Assembly: GCA_965220425.1 (NCBI GenBank)
Contig: OZ244830.1
Span: 2,914,001-2,978,000, forward strand
Direction of reading: 5' to 3'
Source: Azophilus sp965220425
GTDB taxonomy: Bacteria > Pseudomonadota > Gammaproteobacteria > Pseudomonadales > Azotimanducaceae
Length of the DNA: 64,000 nt
In this document: one piece after another, positions 24,991-32,319 of the stretch
Layout of the letters: each line of letters opens with the position of its first letter
How positions within the stretch are numbered: position 1 is the stretch's first letter
Program-made: the position numbers and the translations under genes
Notes under the pieces: generated by a model
Seen by the model: only the letters and a program-made list of their open reading frames with translations
What the model was told of the DNA's origin: nothing
Databases searched by the model: none

Positions 24991-26538
24991 TCAAATTCGC
25001 CTGGCGCCGCGGGCGTCCCGCCAATAGCGGTCCTTCAAGGCGCCCTTGTAGAGTTTGCCGGTGGGCAGGCGCGGCAGTTCGTTAACGAAGTCGAAGCTCC
25101 GCGGGCACTTGTAGTGGGCGAGTTGCAGGCGGGCGTATGCGACCAACTCCTGCTCAACCGCCGCGCTGCCTGCCACGCCCTCCGTCAATTGCACCACCGC
25201 TTTCACTTCCTCGCCCATCTCCTCGTTGGGAACGCCAATGACCGCCACATCCATGACCTTGGGGTGGAGGATCAGCGCATCCTCGATCTCTTGCGGGTAG
25301 ATGTTCACACCGCCAGAAATGATCGTGAAGGACTTGCGATCGACCAGGAACAGGTATCCCTCGTCATTCACATAGCCGACATCGCCAAGCGATGTCCAAT
25401 TCGCGTGCAACGGATGCTGGGCCTCAAATGTCTTCTCCGCGTCGTTGTGATATCGGAAAGGTTTCGCTTGCTCGAAATAGATGGTGCCGACTTCCCCGAC
25501 GGGCAGTTCGATGCCGTCGTCGTCGCAGATGTGCAGGGTTCCGAAAATGGGCTTGCCCACGGTACCGGGATACTTGAGCCACTCCTCGGGCCCGACATGA
25601 GTGGAACCGTTCTGTTCGCTGCCGGCGTAATACTCATGGATGATCGGCCCCCACCAGTCGAGCATCTGTTTTTTCACTTCCACGGGACAGGGCGCCGCGG
25701 CGTGAACGGCAAACCGGTGGCTCGAGAGGTCGTAACGCGCCCGCTCCGCGGCGGGCAGACGCAACAGGCGGACGAACATGGTAGGCACCCACTGGCTGCG
25801 GTTGACCCGGTAGATCTCCATTGCCGCGAGCGCGGCACTTGCATCGAACGTCGGCATGATGACGGACGTACCGCCGTGCGCCTGGGTGGAAACGGACAAC
25901 ACGGCGGGCGCGGCGTGATAGAGCGGGGCTGGGGAAAGGAATACGGTGTTCGTGTCGAATCCCCAATGGTTGGCGTGGAAGGCGTACGTATCGTTGCGGT
26001 CGGAGACCTCCGTGCCGCTCAGCCGATGTTCGATGCCCTTGGGCCGGCCGGTAGTGCCGGAACTGTAGAACATGAACTCACCGCGGGGTTGTCGCTGTAA
26101 CGGTTCAGGGGGATGCTGGTCCCGCGCTTCGTCGAAGTCCTCGAAGCCATCGACACCGTCCAGGGCGAGCAGAAGGTCGCAGTTCGGGGTGCGCACGGGC
26201 ATCTCCCGGGCCACCGCCGCCAGCCGCCTTGAACTGATGAGTGCCCGGGCACCGCAGTCGTTGACGATATAGGCGGCTTCCTCAGCGCTCAGATAGCGGT
26301 TCACGGTGGTCAGGTACAGCCCGGAACGCAACGCCGCCCACGCGGCCTCGAAGAATCGAATGTCGTTCTCCAGGAACATGGCGATGTGGTCGCCGGGGCG
26401 CAGCCCGCGCTCGCGGAACAGCCGGGCGAGTCGATTGGAGCGGCGGTCCAGTTCCCGGAAACCGATTGCCGCGCCGGTTTCGGAATTTATGACAGCCGGC
26501 TTGTCCGGCGTAAGCTCGGCCCATTTCCCGGGGTACAT
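24991..26538 (-). CDS. AMP-dependent acyl-CoA synthetase
   Basis: 515 residues from ATG 26538 (GGGAAG upstream; the frame is open to 26661). The adenylate-forming signatures are complete: the P-loop FMFYSSGTTGRPKGI, IIHEYYAGSEQNG (A5), LGDVGYVNDEGYLFLVDRKSFTIISGG (A7/A8, hinge) and the catalytic Lys in LPTGKLYKGAL. It activates a carboxylic acid to acyl-AMP and acyl-CoA in the cytoplasm. It converges on the PhyH-receptor remnant side and is encoded opposite to the deacylases. A decayed second copy of its 3' half lies at 31744-32128. Fatty-acid or aromatic-acid specificity is not clear. Confidence 0.92.
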   Translation of the reverse strand: MYPGKWAELTPDKPAVINSETGAAIGFRELDRRSNRLARLFRERGLRPGDHIAMFLENDIRFFEAAWAALRSGLYLTTVNRYLSAEEAAYIVNDCGARALISSRRLAAVAREMPVRTPNCDLLLALDGVDGFEDFDEARDQHPPEPLQRQPRGEFMFYSSGTTGRPKGIEHRLSGTEVSDRNDTYAFHANHWGFDTNTVFLSPAPLYHAAPAVLSVSTQAHGGTSVIMPTFDASAALAAMEIYRVNRSQWVPTMFVRLLRLPAAERARYDLSSHRFAVHAAAPCPVEVKKQMLDWWGPIIHEYYAGSEQNGSTHVGPEEWLKYPGTVGKPIFGTLHICDDDGIELPVGEVGTIYFEQAKPFRYHNDAEKTFEAQHPLHANWTSLGDVGYVNDEGYLFLVDRKSFTIISGGVNIYPQEIEDALILHPKVMDVAVIGVPNEEMGEEVKAVVQLTEGVAGSAAVEQELVAYARLQLAHYKCPRSFDFVNELPRLPTGKLYKGALKDRYWRDARGARRI

Positions 26539-26991
26539 CAGACTTCCCACCTCGTTGTGAGTGTTCTGGTGGACGATTTCGGCGTGCGGTATCCCTATCC
26601 AGGCACAGCACTCATCATCGACGAGCGCATCCTCCACCCGGCAGTGCGCAGCGGGCACCATGGTAGCTCAACTCGCACCGCTTCGCGGTGAGGTAGAGCG
26701 CGCCCGTTAGTCAGGCTCGACAAGCGGCGTACGAATGTAGTGCCATACGCGCGATTTCTACAAACCAACCTATTGATATACAAAAATTTAATTTTTACTT
26801 TGGTAAACTTGGGTTAAGGCGATTTTCGCATGAATCGTCAAGTGCAGGAATGCTGAGAGAGGGACTGGCGCTGTAGCGAATTTTGCCGTTGGCGGTACGC
26901 GGAATTCACTACAGCGCAAGTCTCTCGATAATATTGCGCCATCCCGTGCTGCCACATTAGTATTAGATGCTACCCAGAGCGAGAGAGAACC
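26539..26991. promoter_or_regulatory. AT-rich divergent promoter region with inverted repeat
   Basis: The ~450 bases between the acyl-CoA synthetase and deacylase copy 2 hold no gene. A GC hairpin (ctcgcaccg/cggtgag) lies near 26673-26692, an unusually AT-rich stretch at ~26755-26815, the shared upstream motif at 26823-26855, and an inverted repeat with 15-bp arms (gcgctgtagcgaatt at 26868-26882, reverse complement with one mismatch at 26903-26917). The AT-rich part is the likely promoter zone; the inverted repeat could be an operator. Confidence 0.5.
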
Positions 26992-28692
26992 ATGTCGACT
27001 TATGACCTGTTGCTGAAGGGTGGGGTTATCATCGATGGGCTGCGCACGCCGCGCTATACGGCGGACGTGGGAATTGCGAGGGGGCGCATCGCGCAAATCG
27101 GCGGTATCGCCGAATCGGAAGCCGCGCGGGTGATCGATGCGCGAGACCTGATCGTCGCCCCCGGGTTCGTGGATCTGCACACCCACTACGATTCCCAGGT
27201 ATTCTGGGACCCCTACTGCACCCTGTCCGGCTGGCATGGGGTCACATCCGTCGCTATCGGCAACTGCGGCTTCGGCTTTGCGCCGGTGAAACCGGAACAC
27301 CGGGAACGGGCCATGCTCACCATGGAACGCAACGAGGCGGTGCGCGCCACCACCATGGCCGCGGGCATGCCCTGGGACTGGGAAACCTATCCCGAATTCC
27401 TCGATAGCCTGGAACGCACGCCGAAGGGATTGAACATGCTCTCCTATGGGAGCTTGAACCCGCTGATGTCTTACGTGATGGGCCACGAGGCCGCCAAAGC
27501 GCGCCCCGCCACGGCGGAGGAACGGGCGTGCATGCGCGCCATACTCAGCGAGATGATGGATGTGGGCGCCTGTGGCTTCTCCGCCCAGTTGCTCGGCCCG
27601 AATTCGATACAGCGCGACTACGACGGCACGCCGATGATCACGGATACCATGTCGCCCGATGACCTGATCGCGTTTGCCGAGGTGTTGCGCGAGAAGGGCC
27701 GGGGCATCATCCAGGTGCTCGGCGCCGACCAGGAACTGACGGAGAAGCTCTGCGAGGTGAGCGGCCGTCCCGTGATCTGGAATACACTGGTGCTTCACGC
27801 CGACCAGCACGGCCTTACCTACGGCTACTACAAGGACAAGCTGCGCTGGCTCGAGGACGCCAACCGCCGCGGCCGGCGCATATTCGCCCAGACCGTCACG
27901 GCGCAGAACAACTACGAGTTCTCGCTGGACGAGTGGAACCTGTTCGACACCATCCCGGCCTGGCGCGAGATTACCATGGGCTCCACGGCAGAGCGCATGC
28001 GCAAGATGCGCGATGAGGACCTGCGCCAGGCGGTGCGCGACAGCTACAAGCCGCAACCCCTGGTGGGGGCGCTCACCACCGCCATCCCGGATGTATACAT
28101 CGGCGAGGGTTTCTCGGACGAGGTGCGCTCGCTCGAGGGGATGACCGTGGGCGAACTGGCCGAGCGGGACAACAAGCACCCCGTCGACGTGATGCTCGAT
28201 GTGTCGCTTATGGACGACCTGAAAACCATGTTCGTCACCCCGCCCCAGGAGATCGACATGGAGGCGATGCGCGAGATGGCCAATTCGCCGTTCGCGCTGC
28301 CCGGCATTTCCGACGGCGGCGCGCACATGAAATTCCTGACCATGGGGCGCTATCCCACGGAATTCCTGACCTATCTGGTGCGCGAGAACGACATCATGGA
28401 CCTGGAGCAGGCGCACTGGCGGCTGTCCGGCTACCCGGCACTGGCCGCCGGTTTCACCGACCGGGGTTTCCTGCGCGAAGGCGCTCCCGCGGACCTGATC
28501 GTCTACGACTACGATGCCCTGGAGGTGCTGCCGACGGAACGCTTGTACGACTTTCCGGCCGGCGACTGGCGCCTGGCGCAGAAAGCCGCGGGTTACCGGT
28601 ACACCATCGTCAACGGCGAGATCACCTTCGAGAACGGCGAATGTACTGGCGCGACGCCGGGCCGGTTGTTGCGCGATGGCCACGCGGCTTGA
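26992..28692 (+). CDS. N-acyl-D-amino-acid deacylase-type amidohydrolase (copy 2)
   Basis: 566 residues, intact, co-linear with copy 1 with no gaps. Metal and catalytic motifs (DLHTHYD, NCGFGFAP, HADQHG, SDGGAHMKF) are unchanged. Differences cluster: residues ~20-35, ~115-230 and the last ~170 carry substitutions, while two long blocks are identical even at silent sites (see findings). Both copies therefore appear to be under selection and exchanging sequence. Downstream, copy 2 runs into the 3' remnant of PhyH instead of a full gene. A paralogue with slightly shifted specificity or a dosage effect are both possible. Confidence 0.88.
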   Translation: MSTYDLLLKGGVIIDGLRTPRYTADVGIARGRIAQIGGIAESEAARVIDARDLIVAPGFVDLHTHYDSQVFWDPYCTLSGWHGVTSVAIGNCGFGFAPVKPEHRERAMLTMERNEAVRATTMAAGMPWDWETYPEFLDSLERTPKGLNMLSYGSLNPLMSYVMGHEAAKARPATAEERACMRAILSEMMDVGACGFSAQLLGPNSIQRDYDGTPMITDTMSPDDLIAFAEVLREKGRGIIQVLGADQELTEKLCEVSGRPVIWNTLVLHADQHGLTYGYYKDKLRWLEDANRRGRRIFAQTVTAQNNYEFSLDEWNLFDTIPAWREITMGSTAERMRKMRDEDLRQAVRDSYKPQPLVGALTTAIPDVYIGEGFSDEVRSLEGMTVGELAERDNKHPVDVMLDVSLMDDLKTMFVTPPQEIDMEAMREMANSPFALPGISDGGAHMKFLTMGRYPTEFLTYLVRENDIMDLEQAHWRLSGYPALAAGFTDRGFLREGAPADLIVYDYDALEVLPTERLYDFPAGDWRLAQKAAGYRYTIVNGEITFENGECTGATPGRLLRDGHAA

Positions 28693-28774
28693 TCAAGAAC
28701 GCAGTGCGGCGTTGGATTTGCATGGATCCCAGGCGCTCTGCAACGCCGGTGTGATGGGCCACGCTATGTGGAGG

Positions 28775-28990
28775 CGGGGGACTCGGTTCAACCGCATTCC
28801 CGATGAGGTATTGCAGCGTAACTCACAGCGCTTCGCCTATCTGGTGCAGCAGGGCATCGTCTACGGATTTCACTCCGATGAGAGCGCGGAAACGCGCGTC
28901 ACCCGTGCAACCAGGAACATCATCGCCTACGGCAAGGAAAGCGGTGGCGTGGTATTCGCAGACCGAGGATACATGCACCTCCACGGCTGA
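28775..28990 (+). pseudogene. PhyH 3' remnant (second cassette)
   Basis: The frame reads FNRIPDEVLQRNSQRFAYLV ... GFHSDESAETRVTRATRNI ... MHLHG, closely matching the last ~65 residues of the PhyH protein at 23607-24602. The bases between deacylase copy 2 and about 28775 match the region just after deacylase copy 1, then jump to the PhyH tail, so roughly 0.87 kb was deleted. No start codon belongs to it. Confidence 0.88.
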
Positions 28991-29050
28991 CTGTAGCGCA
29001 AGGGAGGCCAATCGCCGGCGGGACGCCCGCGCCCCGAAGAGGCTTGCGGG

Positions 29051-30421
29051 TTAGAAAAGGCCATCCTCGCGCAAGTCGAGGAACGAGCGCTTGAAGGCAT
29101 CGATGATGTAATCGACATCTTGGGGGGTGTGCGCCGCGCACAGAAACGCGAGATGCACCCCCGGGATGATCACGTCGTAGCCGAGCAGGTGCAGGTAGAA
29201 TTCGCGCTCCGCAATTTTTGCCGTCTCGGTGAAGTCCCGTGAGCTGTTGATCGGCGTACCCTGGAACCGAAAGTGCAGCTTGGAACCGGCGTTCATAAGC
29301 TGGGCCTGGAACTGGTGCTGCATGCAAAACTCGTTCACCTCCGCCGCCAGGCGATTGCCCTGTTCCATGAGGTAGGGGTAGATCCGGCCCTTGTTGTCGC
29401 GCATTTCCGTCACCGCGGCCACCCCCGCCGTCATCGATAGGGGATTGCCGTTGAAGGTGCCGCCGGAGAAGATCCAGGGGGCGCCGCCCTTCCCGGAGAA
29501 ACAATTCATGATATCCAGGCGCCCGGCGACGGCCCCGATGGGGAGCCCGGCGGCAATGGCCTTGCCGTAGGTGGCGAAATCTGGCGTGATGCCGTAATAC
29601 TCCTGGCAGCCGCCAAAGGCGATGCGAAAGCCGGTGACGACCTCGTCGAAACCAAGCAGCACCTCGCATTCCTTGCATACCGCCTTCAGCCCATGCAGAA
29701 AATCGGCGTTGTCGAGCCTGGGGTTCGAATTCTGCGAGGGCTCCACGAATACCGCCGCGAGTTCGTCCCGGTGTTCTCGAATCAGGTCGAAGGCGGCTTC
29801 GTTCCGGTACGGCAGGACGAGCATGGTCGCATCCTCAATGACTTGGGGGATACCGGCGCCCACCCTCCTGGAGTCCGGGCGGTCGCGGTCGCTGCCCGGA
29901 TCAGCGAAGATCAGCGCGTAGTCGTGGGAGCCGTGATAGCAGCCATCGAAGGTGGCGATCCTCGTTTTGCCGGTAAAGGCCCGGGCGGCGCGCATGGCGC
30001 TTAGCGTCGCCTCGGTGCCGCTGTTGAAGAAGACGACCTTTTCCGCACAGGGGGAGGCGTCCTCTACCAGCTTCGCCAATTCCGCCTGGTGCGCGTTGGG
30101 GATGCCGAAATGCCAACCCTTGGCCAGTTGCGCGGTGATTGCCTCGGTGACCGCAGGTGGCCGGTGGCCAAGCACGCAGGGGCCAAAGCCCATGGTCAGG
30201 TCGAGGTAGGTATTGCCGTCCACATCGGTCATGGCGCCGCCGTCGGCGGAGTCGATGTAGATGCGATGCGGCAGGCTGACGGTGCGCACGATCTCCTGGG
30301 AGAGCGACTTGCCACGGGATCTCACTTCGGCGGAGCGCGCGGTGCGCTCGAGCAGTTTACGTCGTACCTCTTGGGACTTTTTGCCTTCTAGAATGAGTTT
30401 ATTGGCTTCCTCCGCCTTCAC
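29051..30421 (-). CDS. Glutamate-1-semialdehyde 2,1-aminomutase-like class III aminotransferase
   Basis: 456 residues. Fold-type I PLP signatures: MTDVDGNTYLDLTMGFGPCVLGH, VVFFNSGTEATLSAMRAARAFTGK, FDGCYHGSHDY, LLGFDEVVTGFR and the PLP Lys in FATYGKAIAAGLPIGAVAG. The YGKxIxxGLPIGA pattern and overall layout put it near glutamate-1-semialdehyde aminomutase, but an extended basic N-terminus and its location in a catabolic block argue for a different amino- or amine-substrate rather than haem synthesis. It is encoded opposite to the deacylases, tail to tail with the PhyH remnant. Confidence 0.88.
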   Translation of the reverse strand: MKAEEANKLILEGKKSQEVRRKLLERTARSAEVRSRGKSLSQEIVRTVSLPHRIYIDSADGGAMTDVDGNTYLDLTMGFGPCVLGHRPPAVTEAITAQLAKGWHFGIPNAHQAELAKLVEDASPCAEKVVFFNSGTEATLSAMRAARAFTGKTRIATFDGCYHGSHDYALIFADPGSDRDRPDSRRVGAGIPQVIEDATMLVLPYRNEAAFDLIREHRDELAAVFVEPSQNSNPRLDNADFLHGLKAVCKECEVLLGFDEVVTGFRIAFGGCQEYYGITPDFATYGKAIAAGLPIGAVAGRLDIMNCFSGKGGAPWIFSGGTFNGNPLSMTAGVAAVTEMRDNKGRIYPYLMEQGNRLAAEVNEFCMQHQFQAQLMNAGSKLHFRFQGTPINSSRDFTETAKIAEREFYLHLLGYDVIIPGVHLAFLCAAHTPQDVDYIIDAFKRSFLDLREDGLF

Positions 30422-30578
30422 GATCCATCTCCCGTTGCTTGTCGAGTTGCCGCGGCCCCAAGGCGCCCGCCAGGCTGCTGATGCCGCTCCCTGACATTAC
30501 ATGATGTCCGCATGATCGCCGAGCGGCAAGGCCCGATCGTGGCTGGCTTCCGACAACCTTTCTCCGCGATCAAGAGGT

Positions 30579-30873
30579 CTGGCCCGCATGTTTCACCAAG
30601 GGCCGCGATGATCACGCAGGATTCTCTGGTCCACATGCGAGGGGCAAGCCCCTCGCGCTCCCCGGCTGAGGGCTCCGTGCGCGTGCTCGCGACCGGAATC
30701 ATAGCCGTAGCTATGGTGGAGGGAGCACGTGCGCGCACACGGGCAAAAGACCAGCGAGGGCGCGGCCAGCGCGGTATGTAACGCTACAGAAAGCCGAAAA
30801 ACGCAATAAAGATGAGCGAAATCAAAAGACATTCGTCAACTCGACAAGCGGCTTGGTGAAATATGCGGGCTAG
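30579..30873. mobile_element. ~295-bp MITE-like element, full copy 1
   Basis: The left end ggcccgcatgtttcaccaag and the right end cttggtgaaatatgcgggc are inverted repeats with two mismatches. The interior (gatgatcacgcaggattctc, gggcaagcccctcgcgctcc, aagaccagcgagggcgcggc) is ~85-90% like the copy at 53430-53723. There is no long reading frame. The rest of the 30422-30885 gap (upstream of the aminotransferase) holds nothing recognised apart from the aminotransferase promoter. Confidence 0.85.
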
Positions 30874-30885
30874 CGGGCCGCTGCG

Positions 30886-31653
30886 TCAGGTTGCGTGGGT
30901 GAACCCGCCGTCCAGGGTCAGGTTGATGCCGAGGAGATAGTCTCCAGCGCGGGAGGCCATGTACACCACCGTTCCGCCGATGTCCTCGGGTTCGCCGGTC
31001 CGGCCGGCGGGCACGTAGTCGCTCACGAGCTCCGGGTTGTCCCGGGCGCGGACATTCATATCGCTCGGGAATGCGCCGGGCGAGATCGTGTTGACGTGGA
31101 TGTGTTCTTTGGCGAGCTTTTTCGCCAAGTGCCGGGTCAGGTGATTGAGCCCCGCCTTGGCCGCCGTGTAGGAATAGGATTCGTCACGGCTCACATAAAT
31201 GGCATCGACCGATGAGATGTTGATGACCTTGGCGGGCCGCTCGGCGCTTGCCGCCGCACGTAGCAGCGGCGCAAGCTGTTGGATCAGGAAGAACACGGCC
31301 TTCAGGTTCAAATTCAGCGTCTTGTCCCAGCCTTTTTCCGGGAATTCATCGAAAGTTGCCAACCATCCGGTACCGGCGTTGTTGACCAGAATGTCGAGCT
31401 TCGTTTCCCGTTTGCCGAGTTCGGCGGTCAATTCGGCTACCCCGTCCAGGGACGCCAGATCGTTGGTAATGGCGATGCATTCGCCGAATTCGGACAACTC
31501 GGCGGCCGTTTGTGCGCAAACCTCCGCATGGCGCGCCGTGATGTAGACCCGCACCCCGCGCCGAACCAACGCATCGGCAATCATCCGGCCAATACCCCTG
31601 GAACCGCCGGTCACCACGGCCACACGACCGGTTAAGTCAAAAATGTCCGCCAT
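30886..31653 (-). CDS. Short-chain dehydrogenase/reductase (SDR)
   Basis: 255 residues, the classical SDR length. The cofactor motif TGGSRGIG (residues 15-22), NNAG, the catalytic Ser in INISSVDA and YTAAK (Tyr, Lys) are all present, followed by SPGAFPSDM. It oxidises or reduces a hydroxy/keto group using NAD(P)(H). It starts after the decayed ligase and ends 13 bases from the MITE-like element. The ADDED position inside the catabolic island suggests a role in the beta-oxidation-like part, but the substrate is unknown. Confidence 0.92.
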   Translation of the reverse strand: MADIFDLTGRVAVVTGGSRGIGRMIADALVRRGVRVYITARHAEVCAQTAAELSEFGECIAITNDLASLDGVAELTAELGKRETKLDILVNNAGTGWLATFDEFPEKGWDKTLNLNLKAVFFLIQQLAPLLRAAASAERPAKVINISSVDAIYVSRDESYSYTAAKAGLNHLTRHLAKKLAKEHIHVNTISPGAFPSDMNVRARDNPELVSDYVPAGRTGEPEDIGGTVVYMASRAGDYLLGINLTLDGGFTHAT

Positions 31654-31743
31654 CCGTCATCTCCGCTTGCGTTTGTTTACCCGATCAGCCTGCCTGGCTC
31701 ACCAATTTCCCGCTGCAGCGCGGGCGAAACAGCGCGAGCTCGT

Positions 31744-32128
31744 TCAAATTCGCCTGGCGTCACCGGCCTCCCAAGAATACCGGTCCTTCAAGGCGCCCTT
31801 GTAGAGTTTGCCGGTGGGCAGGCGCGGCTGTTCGTCAATGAAGTCGACGCTCCCTGGGCACTTGTAGTGGGCAACGTGCATGTGGGTGTATTCGACCGAC
31901 TCCCGTTCAACCGCCGCGCTGCCTGCTACGCCCTCCGTCAATCGCACCACCGCTTTCACTTCTTCGCCCATCTCCTCATTGGGAACGCCAATGACCGCCA
32001 CATCCATGATCTTGGGGTGGAGGATCAGCGGATGCTGGGCCTTAAGCGTCTTCTCCGCATCGTTATGATAGCGGAAGCGGTCTCTTGCCCAAAATAGATG
32101 ATATCCACTTCCCCGGCGGGCAGGCGGC
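31744..32128 (-). pseudogene. Acyl-CoA synthetase 3' remnant with internal deletion
   Basis: The frame shows RFRYHNDAEKTLKAQHP directly joined to ILHPKIMDVAVIGVPNEEMG ... LPTGKLYKGALKDRY, matching the C-terminal half of the intact synthetase at 24991-26538 but lacking the ~45 codons between AQHPL and ILHPK (the GDVGY...SGG hinge). A frameshift upstream separates the PAGEVDIIYFGQ block. It cannot be functional. It is the decayed second copy of the ligase from the duplicated cassette. Confidence 0.88.
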
Positions 32129-32318
32129 CTACTTATTTTGGGTGAGGGGGGTCTGGGAGCTATGGCCGACGGCGCTGAGGATATGGGTCTGGCAAGGGCC
32201 GTCGTGGTCCTCGTGGATGGCATTGCGCAGCGTCTTGCCGTCTATGGCGAGGACCTCGTCGTCGGCGCCGTGGGCTTCGTTCCAGCGTTGCAGGGCGCGC
32301 GCAACGCACCGGATTGGC
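32129..32318 (-). pseudogene. ISAs1-family transposase fragment
   Basis: The frame contains LQRWNEAHGADDEVLAIDGKTLRNA ... THILSAVGHSSQTPLTQNK. The A-I-D-G-K-T-L-R and T-H-I-L-S-A motifs are typical of the H-repeat/ISAs1 transposases around the first catalytic Asp. Only ~60 codons remain, wedged between the acyl-CoA carboxylase C-terminus and the broken ligase, marking a past insertion that probably took part in the rearrangement. Confidence 0.7.
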
Positions 32319-32319
32319 G

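Noticed and set aside
26661..26715. tRNA-like string (ggtagctcaactcgc ... hairpin)
   Set aside because: Only one GC hairpin forms; no acceptor stem, anticodon arm or T-loop sequence is present.
26788..28683. 631-codon antisense frame over deacylase copy 2 (similar one over copy 1)
   Set aside because: Both antisense frames arise from the same duplicated gene; their similarity to each other is explained by the duplication, not by coding.
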